This document shows positions 10,071 through 19,860 of a stretch of DNA of 50,303 bases, in pieces (position 1 is the first letter of the stretch; each line of letters opens with the position of its first letter). The notes below the pieces were generated by a model that saw only the letters and a program-made list of their open reading frames with translations, was not told the origin of the DNA and did no database searches. The translations under genes were made by a program, and so were the position numbers. The stretch covers positions 68,931 to 119,233 of the forward strand of contig NZ_SSOJ01000153.1 of assembly GCF_029871205.1 (NCBI RefSeq), given 5' to 3'. This DNA comes from Pseudomonas sp. BN417. Its GTDB lineage: Bacteria > Pseudomonadota > Gammaproteobacteria > Pseudomonadales > Pseudomonadaceae.

Positions 10071-11198
10071 ATGGAGCAAGAGATCCCTACTCACGCCAAC
10101 CCCGGCAAGAAGCTGCGCGGGGTGAACCTGGGCGGCTGGCTGGTTCTGGAGAAATGGATGACCCCCAGCCTGTTCGAAGGCTTGCAGGCCACCGATGAAA
10201 CCACCTGGTGCGCCGAGATGGGCGCACGTGCCCCGGAGAGGCTCAAGCAGCACTGGAACAGCTTCATCACCCGCGATGACTTCGTCTGGCTGCACGAGCG
10301 AGGCATCAATGCCGTGCGCATTCCACTCGGCCACTGGATCTTCGGCCCGGATTACCCCTACCACCGCACCTACGGCGACAACCCCCACCCTTTCGTCGAG
10401 GGTGGAATCGAGGTACTCGACCGGGCGTTTGCCTGGGCGGACGAATTCCAGCTGAGGATAGTCCTGGACCTGCACGCCGCCCCCGGCTGCCAGAACGGTT
10501 TCGATAACGGCGGGATCAAGGATGTCTGCGAATGGCACACCCAGGCGCAATATCGCGAGCACTCGCTGAATGTGCTGGAACGCCTGGCCGAGCGTTATCA
10601 CGGCGAGCCCAGCCTGCATGCCATCGAGGTGCTCAACGAACCGCGCTGGGATGTGCCGACCGATTACCTGAAAAGTTACAACCTTGACGCCTACCAGCGC
10701 ATTCGCCGGTACTGCAAGGCCGAGCAGGTCAGCGTGGTCTTCCATGACGGCTTCCGCCCGTTCGAGCAGTACCTGGGTTTCATGCAGTCGCCGGAATTCT
10801 CCAACGTGGTCTTCGATATCCATCGCTACCAGTGCTTCGAGCGCTGCGACATCGACAGCGACATCTATACCCACGTGCACAAGGCCAGCGGCCTATGGAA
10901 AACCGAAGCCGACGGGATCATCGAGCAACTGGGGCTGCCGACCTATTGCGGCGAATGGAGCCTGGGCCTCGACCTGAAAGTGGTCTCGCTCTGGGCCGCG
11001 GGGCCGTTCAACCACGCCCTGGAAAGCATGGACAGCTTCCAGAAGGACGTCGCCTATCGCGGCTATGCCGCCGCCCAGTTGCTGACCTTCGAAAAGTACC
11101 TGGGCTGGTTCTTCTGGAGCTACAAGACCGAAACCACGCCAGCCTGGTGTTTTCGCGAATGCGTCCAGCGCGGCTGGTTGCCTTCAACCTTTTCTTAG
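10071..11198 (+). CDS. Glycoside hydrolase family 5 protein, exo-beta-1,3-glucanase-like
   Basis: 375 residues. The opening KLRGVNLGGWLVLEKWMTPSLFEG matches the GH5 group that includes yeast exo-1,3-glucanase. The likely acid/base is E190 (EVLNEPRW) and the likely nucleophile E295 (YCGEWSLG). VRIPLGHWIFG and DLHAAPGCQNGFDN are further GH5 blocks. No signal peptide is visible, so the enzyme appears cytoplasmic, unusual for a polysaccharide hydrolase. The start at 10071 is chosen for AGGAG upstream and because the family N-terminus begins at once; a frame from 9981 is also open. Its 3' end overlaps the convergent ABC gene by 15 bases. Confidence 0.88.
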   Translation: MEQEIPTHANPGKKLRGVNLGGWLVLEKWMTPSLFEGLQATDETTWCAEMGARAPERLKQHWNSFITRDDFVWLHERGINAVRIPLGHWIFGPDYPYHRTYGDNPHPFVEGGIEVLDRAFAWADEFQLRIVLDLHAAPGCQNGFDNGGIKDVCEWHTQAQYREHSLNVLERLAERYHGEPSLHAIEVLNEPRWDVPTDYLKSYNLDAYQRIRRYCKAEQVSVVFHDGFRPFEQYLGFMQSPEFSNVVFDIHRYQCFERCDIDSDIYTHVHKASGLWKTEADGIIEQLGLPTYCGEWSLGLDLKVVSLWAAGPFNHALESMDSFQKDVAYRGYAAAQLLTFEKYLGWFFWSYKTETTPAWCFRECVQRGWLPSTFS

Positions 11199-12953
11199 CG
11201 CCCGCAGTGGCGTGCCATAACCGAGGAACTTCTCCTCCTGCGGCAGGTGATTGAGCAGGAGCTTGCGCTGGTAGTGACGGTCGAGGCCGGTCTGGAAACT
11301 GATGGCCAGCAGCGTCGCGTCGGGCAGTTCGCGGTGCAGCATGTCCATCAGGTACTCCTCGCCCTTGGGCTCGAAGACACTGGTCGCCTCTTCGATGAAC
11401 ACCCAGGACGGCTGCTGCAGGAACAACCTGGCAATGCCCAGCTGCTGCTGTGTGCGCAGTGGCAACACGCTGTGCCAGTTGTCGACCTCGTCCAGCCGCG
11501 CGGCCAGCCAGGCGATCCCGGCGCACTCCAGGGCACGCTGCATGGCACTGGCAGCGAAGGTACCCACCGGCTGCGGATAGCTCAGCACCGATTGCAGGCT
11601 GCCAGGCGGCAGGAATGGTCGTTGCGGCAAGAAACAGATTGGCGGCCCCGCCGGCAACGCGACCTCGCCATGCCCCCACGGCCACAACCCGGCCAGCACC
11701 TTGAACAGGCCGATGGTGATCGCCGGATCGCCGGATATCAGCACCCGCTCACCACGCTGGATCACTTCGTTGAGGCCCTCGATCAGAATCTTCCCGTCGG
11801 GATTGGAGATGCACAGGTCACGCAGCACCAGTTGCGCCTGGTTCGATTGCGCCAGGCTGATGCGGTGCTCCTGCCGCATGGCGGCCTGTTCTTCCAGCTG
11901 CAGCAGGTCGTTGTAGAGGCTCATCACCCGGTCCGCGGAAGCCCGGCAGCGGGCCAGCTCGGGAAGGTTGTCGATCGGCCAGGAGAGTGCCGAGGTCAAC
12001 TGCTGGAAGGCTTGCGCGGCCTGCATCAACACCCCCAGGGTCATGCTGCCGGCAATGTACTGGGGCGCCATGACCAGGATCGGGAACACCGGCAACAGCA
12101 CGCCGTAACCCGATGTGAACGACACGATTCCCAGAAAGGCGAGGGTCTGCCGATACCAGCGGTGGCCCAGTTCGGCGAAAACGGCCGTCGAACTGCGCCG
12201 CTCGACTTCTTCGCCCTGCATCAGCGCGATCGACTCGGAGCGTTCCCGCGCATGAGCCAGGCCGAAGCGGAAATTCGCCTCCGCGGTCTGCAGCTTGTTG
12301 GTCGCCTTGACCAGCGGCCGTCCGAGCAGCAGCCCGAACAAGGCGCCGCCCCCCGCGTAGGCGAACGCCAGGATGACCATGTAACCCGGAACCAGCATGC
12401 CGGTGCCGGGAATACTGGCGCTGCCGGTAACCTTCAGCAGGATGCCGACGAAACTGCCGAAGATCAGCAGCGAGTAGACCAGCGAGTGAATCAGGGCGAT
12501 CGTGCTGCCGGTCACCACCTGGATGTCTTCGGCGATACGGCCATCCGGGTTGTCATGCTCGCCTTCGGTCAACTGCAACTGGTAGTGATGCCCATGGGCC
12601 ATCCACCGGTCGAGGACCTTTGCCGTCAGCCATTTGCGCCAATCCAGCTGTAACCAGCGCTTGACCTGCATATGCAGCGCCGTGACGCCCACGGTGAGCA
12701 GGAGGATCACCACGAAGGTGCCGATCTGCACCATCAGGCGGCTCAGCGACTTCGCTTCCAGGGCATCGAAGAGCGCGCGGTTCCAGTAGTTCATCCAGAT
12801 CACCAGGCCGACCTGGGCCAGGGTGAGCAGCAGCAGAGCCAGGGAGAAGCCGCGCGCCTTCCACTTCTGTTCGGAATTCCAGTACGGCATGGCCAGGCGC
12901 AGGAACTGCCAGCGCGATTTCGACGGTTGCCGAATTGCTGCCAACCGGGCCAT
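11184..12953 (-). CDS. SbmA/BacA-YddA-like ABC membrane protein with degenerate ATPase domain
   Basis: 589 residues. The N-terminal 330 residues form the SbmA/BacA-type membrane domain with about six helices. They include the family motifs NPDGRIAEDI and ANFRFGLAHARERSESIALMQGE. The C-terminal ABC domain keeps the overall layout (VLISG..., LAGLWPWG, EEATS) but lacks working motifs. The Walker A region at residues 408-415 is GDPAITIG with no lysine. The signature is LPLRTQQQLGIAR instead of LSGGQQ-like. Walker B ends IEEATS. The histidine switch reads SFQTG. Family members move peptides, cobalamin or fatty acyl-CoA. ATP-driven transport is doubtful here. It overlaps the convergent GH5 gene. 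Confidence 0.85.
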   Translation of the reverse strand: MARLAAIRQPSKSRWQFLRLAMPYWNSEQKWKARGFSLALLLLTLAQVGLVIWMNYWNRALFDALEAKSLSRLMVQIGTFVVILLLTVGVTALHMQVKRWLQLDWRKWLTAKVLDRWMAHGHHYQLQLTEGEHDNPDGRIAEDIQVVTGSTIALIHSLVYSLLIFGSFVGILLKVTGSASIPGTGMLVPGYMVILAFAYAGGGALFGLLLGRPLVKATNKLQTAEANFRFGLAHARERSESIALMQGEEVERRSSTAVFAELGHRWYRQTLAFLGIVSFTSGYGVLLPVFPILVMAPQYIAGSMTLGVLMQAAQAFQQLTSALSWPIDNLPELARCRASADRVMSLYNDLLQLEEQAAMRQEHRISLAQSNQAQLVLRDLCISNPDGKILIEGLNEVIQRGERVLISGDPAITIGLFKVLAGLWPWGHGEVALPAGPPICFLPQRPFLPPGSLQSVLSYPQPVGTFAASAMQRALECAGIAWLAARLDEVDNWHSVLPLRTQQQLGIARLFLQQPSWVFIEEATSVFEPKGEEYLMDMLHRELPDATLLAISFQTGLDRHYQRKLLLNHLPQEEKFLGYGTPLRALRKG

Positions 12954-13584
12954 CTAGCCGCTACTCCGCGCGGCGCGCCGGCGCTGCCGCTGATTCGCCA
13001 GGCCATGAGGCACAGCGGCACCTTCGAGCAGGCGCAGGCTGAGAATGTCGGGCTGTTGGCGGGTCCGGCTGGCACCACGACCGTGCGCGGTGCTGCGTAC
13101 CCTCCACAACAAAGGGATATGCGTACCCGCCCCTTCAATTGGCAGAAAAATCATCAGACCCCCTGCTGCTAGAGGCCGGAGCCTCAGGTTACTCAGCGTA
13201 CTCCGGGGAGTGCGTCGTCTACCCTGTGTAACTTTTAGTAGTCGGCCAGGGCATTACCGCGAGGCGCAACGGCGCTCTGAGAGCGAACGTCGGCCGGTGA
13301 TGGAGTTGGCGGCTCGTTGAGCTCTGCGCTGGGCTGCACCAGGTAAGTTTCATTCAAGCACAGGGAACCCGACCCGCACGGTTGTTCCGGACATTCGAGC
13401 GCGCCCGGCCGACAGAGGTGACAGTGGAAGTCGACCGGCAGGCGGGACGAATCGTCCGGATTAGCCCTGTCGCGGTGCGCGTGGAGCACCGTGTGGCCAA
13501 GGATTCCGGGGGCAGACCTGCGGTCTGCTATCGCGAATGAATTCGCTCCCACAGCGAATTCGCACACGAAGCATCGGGATCGCC
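12954..13584. other. Intergenic region with a partial P repeat
   Basis: No gene could be supported in these 630 bases. Short open frames on both strands lack ribosome sites or recognisable sequence. 13500-13553 carries one end of the P-type palindrome (GAATGAATTCGCTCCCACAG with a GCAGACC/GGTCTGC hairpin). The region must hold the promoter of the ABC gene, but I cannot point to it. Confidence 0.5.
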
Positions 13585-15294
13585 TCAGCCCGCCTTGCCG
13601 ATCAGCTGGCTGATCACCGCCCGCAACTTGCCGGGCTTCACCGGTTTGTTCAACAAGGGAACGCCGGGACTTCTCAGGTCGCGGCGGCACTGGTCGCTGC
13701 GGTCGGCCGTGATGATCACCGCCGGAAGCTCGCGGGCGAAGTGCTGGCGCAAGGCCTGGATCAGGTCGCAGCCGACCACGCCGTGGTCCAGGTGGTAGTC
13801 GACCAGGATCAGGTCCGGCGCCTGGCCCTGCAGCGCCTCCAGCGCACCGTCGAGGTCGGTCGCGGTGAGCACCTGGCAGCCCCACTGGCCAAGCAATGCG
13901 GCCATGCTCTCGAGAATCCCCGGTTCGTTGTCCACCACCAGCAGGCGCTGGCCAGGCAACGGGTCGCCGGTCACCGGCCGCGCTTCCAGCTTCGGCTGTA
14001 CCTGCGCTGGCGCCTCCGCCAGGGGAACTTCGATGCTGAACACCGAGCCGTGCCCCAGCTGCGAGCGCACCTCCACCCGGTACAGCAGCATGCTGGCGAT
14101 ACGGTCCACTATCGCCAGGCCCAGGCCAACGCCCTTGCGCTCCGCGGCACGGCCCACGTCCAGCTGGTTGAATTCGAGGAAGATCGCCTGCAACTGGTCC
14201 GCCGGTATTCCCCGCCCGCTGTCCCAGACTTCCAGCCGCAGCCGGTCGCCCCGGCGGCGGGCGCCGAGCAGGATGCGCCCGCGCTCGGTATAGCGGCAGG
14301 CATTGCTGAGGAAGTTGCGCAGGATGCGCGTCAGCAGGCGGAAGTCGGTGTTGATGCATAGATGCGGAATGCGCACCCGCAGCCCCAGCCCGGCGGCGTC
14401 GGCCACGCTCTGGAACTCCGAGGCCAGGGGGCCGAGCACCTCATCCAGCGAGTAGACGTCCAGGTCCGGCTTGATCGCGCTCTGGTCAAGCTTGGAGATG
14501 TCCAGCAGGTCGGTGAGCAGGTCCTCGGCACCCTCCAGCGCCTGGTGGGTGCGCTCCACCAGTTGCTGCTCGGCCGCCGGCAGCTTGCGCTCGCGCAGGG
14601 TCGAGACCAACAGGCGCGCGGCATTGAGCGGCTGCAACAGGTCGTGGCTGGCGGCGGCCAGGTACTTGTCCTTGCTCAGGTTGGCAGCCTCGGCGGCGTC
14701 CCGCGCTTCGCGCAATTGCTCGTTCAGCCCCTGCAACTCGCGGGTGCGCGCCAGTACCCGTTGCTCCAGTTCGTCATTGAGGGTCTGCAGGCGTTGCTGG
14801 GCCAGGATGCGCTCGGTGATATCGGCGACGAAACCTTCCACCAACCCTTCTTCATCAGGCTTGAGCAAGAGGTTCATCAGCACGTCCACATGGCTGCCGT
14901 CCTTGCGCCTGAGCCGTGTCTCGTAGCCGAACAACCCGCCTTCCCGTTGCAGAGCGCGGCGAATCCGCGCCAGCTCGGCGGCGCCACCGACGAACAGCTT
15001 GTCGGCCAGTTCCACCAGCGGCCAAAGGCAATCCTGCGGCGAGTCGTAACCGAGCATCTGCGCCAGGGCCGGGTTGGCGGCACGCATGCCATCCTGCAGG
15101 CTGGCCTGGAAGATGCCGTGCACCGCGTGTTCGAACAGCCATTTGTAGCGGTTGCGCTCGGTCTCCAGCTCCTCCAGCCGCGCCAGCAGCTCGGGATAGT
15201 GGCTCTTGCGCGCGGAATGGCTGCCCAGGCCGAGCAGCCCGGTAAGGGCCTCGCGCTGCTCGTCAGAGGGCCTCGGCATAGACCACCTCGACAT
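13585..15294 (-). CDS. ercS: PAS-containing hybrid sensor histidine kinase ErcS
   Basis: 569 residues from the ATG at 15294, or 564 from the ATG at 15279 (MPRPSDEQ); both overlap the ercA stop. Order of domains: a PAS domain (about 45-165, RYKWLFEHAVHGIFQASLQDG), a coiled coil (LNDELEQRVLARTRELQ), the histidine-kinase core with the phospho-accepting His in ASHDLLQPLNAARL, an ATPase domain (NFLSNACRYT, DSGRGIP, GVGLGLAIVDR), and a C-terminal receiver (LLVVDNEPG, phospho-Asp in LILVDYHLD). No membrane segment, so it is a soluble sensor. In P. aeruginosa ErcS is part of the signalling cascade for ethanol oxidation. It is a paralogue of NahK further downstream. Confidence 0.88.
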   Translation of the reverse strand: MSRWSMPRPSDEQREALTGLLGLGSHSARKSHYPELLARLEELETERNRYKWLFEHAVHGIFQASLQDGMRAANPALAQMLGYDSPQDCLWPLVELADKLFVGGAAELARIRRALQREGGLFGYETRLRRKDGSHVDVLMNLLLKPDEEGLVEGFVADITERILAQQRLQTLNDELEQRVLARTRELQGLNEQLREARDAAEAANLSKDKYLAAASHDLLQPLNAARLLVSTLRERKLPAAEQQLVERTHQALEGAEDLLTDLLDISKLDQSAIKPDLDVYSLDEVLGPLASEFQSVADAAGLGLRVRIPHLCINTDFRLLTRILRNFLSNACRYTERGRILLGARRRGDRLRLEVWDSGRGIPADQLQAIFLEFNQLDVGRAAERKGVGLGLAIVDRIASMLLYRVEVRSQLGHGSVFSIEVPLAEAPAQVQPKLEARPVTGDPLPGQRLLVVDNEPGILESMAALLGQWGCQVLTATDLDGALEALQGQAPDLILVDYHLDHGVVGCDLIQALRQHFARELPAVIITADRSDQCRRDLRSPGVPLLNKPVKPGKLRAVISQLIGKAG

Positions 15295-16426
15295 CCCGCT
15301 GGCTGGATTCGCGCGGGTTGGTGAGGATGCAGGGATCGTCCATGGCGTGACGTGACAGGAACGGAATGTCCGAAGTGCCGACGCCGTGCAGGCGCAGGGT
15401 CTCGTGGAAGCCGACTGCGTGTTTGAGGGTCACCAGGTGTTCCACCAGGCGTTGGCGCACCTGGTTCTGGGTCAGGCCGCGGCAATCGATGCCGAAGGTC
15501 TCGGCGATCACCTTGAAGCGTTCCGGCGCGGCGCTGTAGTTGAACGCCACCACATGTTCCACCAGCGCCGCATTGCACAGGCCGTGAGGCAGGTCGAGGA
15601 AGCCCCCGAGGCTGTGGGACATGGCGTGCACCGCACCGAGAATGGCGTTGGAGAAGGCCAGGCCGGCCTGCATGCTGCCGAGCATGATCTTCTCGCGCAG
15701 GGCGATGTCCTGGGGATTGGCGATCATCGCCACCAGGTTGCCGTTGATCAGGCGCATGGCCTCCAGTGCATGGGGGTCGGTGAGCGGCCCGTGGCCGGTG
15801 GAGACGAAGGCCTCGATGGCGTGCACCAGGGCATCGATGCCGGTACAGGCGGACAGGAAGGGGTCCATGCTCAGCGTGGTTTCCGGGTCGATCAGCGACA
15901 CGTCCGGCACCACCGCCTTGCTGACGATGGAGAACTTCATCCGCTCCTGCTGGTTGGAGATGATCACGAACTGCGAGACATCGGCCGAGGTGCCGGCCGT
16001 GGTGGGGATCAGGATCAGCGGCGGGCTGGGCACGCTGAGGGTGTCCACCCCTTCGAACTCGAGAATGCTGCGGCCATGGGCGGCAACTATGCCGATGCCC
16101 TTGGCACAATCCATGGGGCTGCCGCCGCCCACGGCGACAATCACGTTGCAGCCCATGGCGCGGTAGATCTCGGCGCCCTGCATCACCTCCTCCACGCGGG
16201 GGTTGGGCGATACCTGGGTGTAGAGGCAATAGTCGATGCCCTGGGCCTGGAGGCTGGCCTCCACATCGGCGACCCAGCCGGCGGCCTGCACGCCGGGGTC
16301 GGACACCACCAACACCTTGCGCGCGCCGAAGGTGCTGGCGTAGTTGCCGACGTTGTGCCGACAACCGGCGCCGAAAATGATCTCGGGAGAAACGAACTTG
16401 CGAAGCAGGCTGATATCGTGACGCAT
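15263..16426 (-). CDS. ercA: Iron-containing alcohol dehydrogenase ErcA
   Basis: 387 residues from the ATG at 16426; the frame extends upstream to 16489 without family-like sequence. Group III iron ADH motifs are present: VAVGGGSPMDCAKG, PTTAGTSADVSQF, and the metal ligands within DALVHAIEAF, AMSHSLGG and LPHGLCNA. In P. aeruginosa ErcA is needed for regulation of ethanol oxidation rather than for bulk turnover. It is thought to report on an alcohol or aldehyde to ErcS. The gene overlaps ercS, indicating an ercA-ercS operon read leftward. Confidence 0.9.
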   Translation of the reverse strand: MRHDISLLRKFVSPEIIFGAGCRHNVGNYASTFGARKVLVVSDPGVQAAGWVADVEASLQAQGIDYCLYTQVSPNPRVEEVMQGAEIYRAMGCNVIVAVGGGSPMDCAKGIGIVAAHGRSILEFEGVDTLSVPSPPLILIPTTAGTSADVSQFVIISNQQERMKFSIVSKAVVPDVSLIDPETTLSMDPFLSACTGIDALVHAIEAFVSTGHGPLTDPHALEAMRLINGNLVAMIANPQDIALREKIMLGSMQAGLAFSNAILGAVHAMSHSLGGFLDLPHGLCNAALVEHVVAFNYSAAPERFKVIAETFGIDCRGLTQNQVRQRLVEHLVTLKHAVGFHETLRLHGVGTSDIPFLSRHAMDDPCILTNPRESSQRDVEVVYAEAL

Positions 16427-16526
16427 CAATCGGCTCTTTTTTGTAGTTATGGGGTGAGTAGGACCCAGCCTACTGGATTCACGGGCCATTTCAATCAGAC
16501 CTTGGGAGCTGGTGGTCAGTCTTCTC

Positions 16527-16627
16527 TTGTGGGGGCGAATTCATTCGCTAAGGGCAGCGCAGCTGCCCCCTTGGGCTCCTATTGGCAGACCTGCGGTCTG
16601 CTTAGCGATTGAAATCGCCCCCACAAG
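16527..16627. repeat. Short palindromic repeat P, copy 2
   Basis: Ends TTGTGGGGGCGAATTCATTC and GATTGAAATCGCCCCCACAA enclose two hairpins, GGGCAGC/GCTGCCC and GCAGACC/GGTCTGC. It separates ercA from the end of pqqH, both read leftward. Confidence 0.8.
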
Positions 16628-16636
16628 GTTCCCCCT

Positions 16637-18493
16637 TCAGCCACCGAGCAACCCCCGATAGAACGCCAGTTCTGCCTCCAGCGCATGGGCCAGATTGGCC
16701 GCGTGGCGGAAGCCATGCCGCTCTTCGGGATAGACGTGGCACTCCACCTGCTGCCCTGCCTCGCGCAGGGCCTCGACCATGCTGGCGGTCTGCGCCGGCA
16801 CCACCACCGCGTCCTGCCCGCCCTGGAAGAAGATCAGCGGCCGGACGATTTCCCTTGCCCGCAGCAAGGGCGTGCGTTGCCGATAGCGTTCGGCGTCCCG
16901 CTGCGGGTCGCCGATCAGCCAGTCCAGGTAGTCGGCCTCGAACTTGTGGGTCTTCTCCCGCAGCACCCGCGGATCGCTGACCCCGTAATAGCTGGCACCA
17001 CCGGCAAAGGGCGTATCCCCCACCAGGGCCAACAGAGTGGTGAAGCCTCCGGCGCTGGAGCCACGGATGAAGGCCCTGGCCGGGTCCACCCATCCCAGCT
17101 CGCCGAGATGCAGAAGCAATGCCTTGGCATCTTCCACGTCCAACTCTCCCCAGCCACCAGCGAGCCGCTGCCGGTAGGCCCGGCCATAGCCGCTGCTGCC
17201 CCGGTAATCCAGGTCGGCCACGGCGAACCCGCGCTGGGTCCAGAACTGGATACGTGGGTCCAGCACCGGCTGGCAGGCGGACGTAGGCCCGCCATGGCAG
17301 AACACCAGCAAGGGCGGACGCTGGGCTTCCGGAGCCCGGTAGACGCTGTTGCGGGGCGGATAGAAAAAGGCATTGGCCCACTCTCCGGCCCCTACGGCGA
17401 AACGCAGGGGCCGCGGCCGGGAGATCTCCTCCGGCGGCAGCCCTGCGCCACCACTAGCCAGAACCCGTATGGCGCCGCTGGCACGGTCGATGGCCAGCAC
17501 GGCGCTGCTGCTTTCCGGGCCGGCGGCAATGCAGAAGTAGCACCCTGCATCCGCCGCCAGCTGGCGAAAGCGGCTATAGCCGCTAGCCAAGGGTTCGTCG
17601 GCGGCATCGGCCAGATAGCCTTGGCCGTTCTCCAGCCAGGTGCGCAAGCCAGCCTCGGGCAAGTGATTGCAGACGCCCAGCTGCCAGGGGGCCGATGCGT
17701 GGTCCGCCTGCCTGGCGGCCAGGGGCCGCAGGCCATCCGCCTGCAGACACCAGGGTTGCCACCAGCCATTGCGGTCGCTGAGGCAATGCAGGCTCCCCTC
17801 GGCATCGAAGTGCGGCTGCTGCAGGGACTCGCCGCCCTCCCCGCCCGCGACGATTTCAGCTGTTCCCCAGGTCCCATCCTGGCGCCTGCGCAGGCAAAGC
17901 CGTGTTTCCGTCCAGGGCTGCGCCGGCCGGCTCCATTCGATCCAGGCCAGGCAACGGCCATCCGGGCTGATGCGCGGAGCGGCATAGAAGTCGGCGCCCT
18001 CGGCCAATACCTGTCGGCTCCCATCGGCCAGGGCGATGGCCACCAGCCTATGGCTCGCCAGCTCTTCCTCCACCGCCAGCACGGCACCGACCTGTTCCCA
18101 GGGCCAGAGGTCGCCATAGCGACACGGGGAGTTGCCGGTCAGGGGCCGAGGCGCTCCGCCCAGAGTCTGGAGATGGAGCTGCTGGTCCGCCTCGTTGACG
18201 AAAACCACTGCGTCCGCCACCAGGCAAAAGGCGCCGCCACCGTACTCGTAGACCCGGCTGCGCAGGGAGAAACCGGCGGGTGTCAGGCAGCGGGCCGCGC
18301 CCGCCTGCCAGTACCACAGGGTGGTGCGGCCATCGGCGGGGTCGAACAGGCTCCAGAACAGTCCGGCTGCGCCGACCCGCAGCTCGGAGAAGTCGCAGCT
18401 GGCGGCGACTGCCCGCTCCGCGCTCCAGGGACTGTCCCAGAAACCGAAGGCACGGGTTTCAGGCACGGCAGATGATGTTCGAGGTGCGCTCAT
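16637..18493 (-). CDS. pqqH: S9 family prolyl-oligopeptidase-like peptidase PqqH
   Basis: 618 residues. An N-terminal beta-propeller (about 1-370) is followed by an alpha/beta-hydrolase domain (about 375-615). The nucleophile serine lies in [11 protein letters not shown], the acid near [11 protein letters not shown], and the histidine in [10 protein letters not shown]. In P. aeruginosa the orthologous gene is the last of the pqqABCDEH operon and is linked to PQQ formation; a role in trimming the cross-linked PqqA peptide is plausible but unproven here. The start overlaps the pqqE stop by 35 bases. Cytoplasmic. Confidence 0.87.
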   Translation of the reverse strand: MSAPRTSSAVPETRAFGFWDSPWSAERAVAASCDFSELRVGAAGLFWSLFDPADGRTTLWYWQAGAARCLTPAGFSLRSRVYEYGGGAFCLVADAVVFVNEADQQLHLQTLGGAPRPLTGNSPCRYGDLWPWEQVGAVLAVEEELASHRLVAIALADGSRQVLAEGADFYAAPRISPDGRCLAWIEWSRPAQPWTETRLCLRRRQDGTWGTAEIVAGGEGGESLQQPHFDAEGSLHCLSDRNGWWQPWCLQADGLRPLAARQADHASAPWQLGVCNHLPEAGLRTWLENGQGYLADAADEPLASGYSRFRQLAADAGCYFCIAAGPESSSAVLAIDRASGAIRVLASGGAGLPPEEISRPRPLRFAVGAGEWANAFFYPPRNSVYRAPEAQRPPLLVFCHGGPTSACQPVLDPRIQFWTQRGFAVADLDYRGSSGYGRAYRQRLAGGWGELDVEDAKALLLHLGELGWVDPARAFIRGSSAGGFTTLLALVGDTPFAGGASYYGVSDPRVLREKTHKFEADYLDWLIGDPQRDAERYRQRTPLLRAREIVRPLIFFQGGQDAVVVPAQTASMVEALREAGQQVECHVYPEERHGFRHAANLAHALEAELAFYRGLLGG

Positions 18494-19610
18494 TGCGGTA
18501 GGTCAGTTGCTCCAGTTCCAGGGGAGCATGCTCCGCCTGCTCCCGCGCCGCCAGGATCTTGCCGTGGTGGGCCGACTTGGCGCAGACCGGGTCGGCATTG
18601 CTGGCATCGCCGGTGAGCAGGAAGGCCTGGCAGCGGCAGCCGCCGAAGTCCTTCTCCTTCTCGTCGCAGGAGCGGCAGGGCTCGGGCATCCAGTCGTAGC
18701 CGCGAAAGCGGTTGAAGCCAAAGGACTCGTACCAGATGTGGCGCAGGCTGTGCTCGCGCACACTGGGGAACTGCACCGGCAGCTGGCGCGCACTATGGCA
18801 GGGCAGCGCGGTGCCGTCAGGGGTGATGTCGAGGAACAGGTTGCCCCAGCCGTTCATGCAGGCCTTCGGGCGCTCCTCGTAGTAATCCGGGGTGACGAAG
18901 ATCAGCTTGCAGGGGTGGTTCTGTGCCGCCAGTTTTTCCCGGTACTGGTTGGTGATGCGCTCGGCGCGCTGCAGCTGTTCGCGGGTCGGCAGCAGCCCGG
19001 CGCGGTTCAGTTCGGCCCAGCCGTAGAACTGGCAGGTGGCGAGTTCGACGAAGTCCGCCTCCAGCTCCAGGCACAACTCGATGATGCGCTCGATGCTGTC
19101 GATGTTGTGCCGGTGGGTGACGAAGTTCAGCACCATCGGGTAGCCCTGGGCCTTCACCGCGCGGGCCATGGCCAGTTTCTGGGCGAAGGCCTTGCGCGAA
19201 CCTGCCAGCAGGTTGTTCACCTCCTCGTCGGCGGCCTGGAAGCTGATCTGGATATGGTCCAGGCCGGCGTCCTTGAAGGCAGCCATGCGCGCTTCGGTCA
19301 GGCCGATGCCGGAGGTGATCAGGTTGGTGTAGTAGCCCAGCTCGCGGGCGGCGCGGATCAGCACCTCCAGGTCCTGGCGTACCAGCGGCTCGCCGCCGGA
19401 AAACCCCAGTTGCGCGGCCCCCAGTTCGCGGGCCTGGCGGAACACCTCGATCCACTGCGCGGTGGTCAGCTCCTCGCCCTGCCTGGAGAAGTCCAGCGGG
19501 TTGGAGCAGTAGGGGCACTGCAGCGGGCAGCGGTAGGTCAGCTCGGCCAGCAACCAGAACGGCGGCCCCGGCTGGGTGTCAGGCTTCGAGTTGCAACCAG
19601 AACTGGGCAT
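18459..19610 (-). CDS. pqqE: Radical SAM enzyme PqqE
   Basis: 383 residues. The radical SAM cluster motif is C28, C32 and C35 (RCPLQCPYC). Auxiliary iron-sulfur ligands lie in the C-terminal SPASM region ([20 protein letters not shown]). [12 protein letters not shown] is the SAM-binding GGEP block. PqqE forms the carbon-carbon bond between Glu and Tyr of PqqA, with PqqD as chaperone. The start overlaps pqqD by 32 bases. Tight coupling in the order pqqA-B-C-D-E-H. Confidence 0.95.
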   Translation of the reverse strand: MPSSGCNSKPDTQPGPPFWLLAELTYRCPLQCPYCSNPLDFSRQGEELTTAQWIEVFRQARELGAAQLGFSGGEPLVRQDLEVLIRAARELGYYTNLITSGIGLTEARMAAFKDAGLDHIQISFQAADEEVNNLLAGSRKAFAQKLAMARAVKAQGYPMVLNFVTHRHNIDSIERIIELCLELEADFVELATCQFYGWAELNRAGLLPTREQLQRAERITNQYREKLAAQNHPCKLIFVTPDYYEERPKACMNGWGNLFLDITPDGTALPCHSARQLPVQFPSVREHSLRHIWYESFGFNRFRGYDWMPEPCRSCDEKEKDFGGCRCQAFLLTGDASNADPVCAKSAHHGKILAAREQAEHAPLELEQLTYRNERTSNIICRA

Positions 19611-19860
19611 GGGCCACCTCGATGAAAGCCAATATGTCTTCGTCCAGGCCGGGCACGTCGGGGAAGCGCCGGCGCAGGTCGAGAATGATCTGCGCCACCG
19701 AGCGCTGGCCGTCCACCAGGCGCAGGATCTCCCCCGCGCTTTCGTTCAGCCGCACCATGCCCTCTGGGTAAAGCAGCACATGGCAGCCCTGGGCCGGCTC
19801 CCATTGCAGGCGGAAGCCGCGACGCAGGTTGGGCACCTGATGTCGATTGAAGTCGCTCAT
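19579..19860 (-). CDS. pqqD: PqqA-binding chaperone PqqD
   Basis: 93 residues, typical PqqD length. Recognised by [36 protein letters not shown] and by the short helix-rich C-terminus. PqqD binds the PqqA peptide and delivers it to PqqE. The start overlaps the pqqC stop as ATGA. Cytoplasmic. Confidence 0.94.
   Translation of the reverse strand: MSDFNRHQVPNLRRGFRLQWEPAQGCHVLLYPEGMVRLNESAGEILRLVDGQRSVAQIILDLRRRFPDVPGLDEDILAFIEVAHAQFWLQLEA

Noticed and set aside
13045-13320. Possible 91-residue ORF in the gap upstream of ercS
   Set aside because: Low-complexity, Arg-rich translation, no ribosome site and no recognisable motif.
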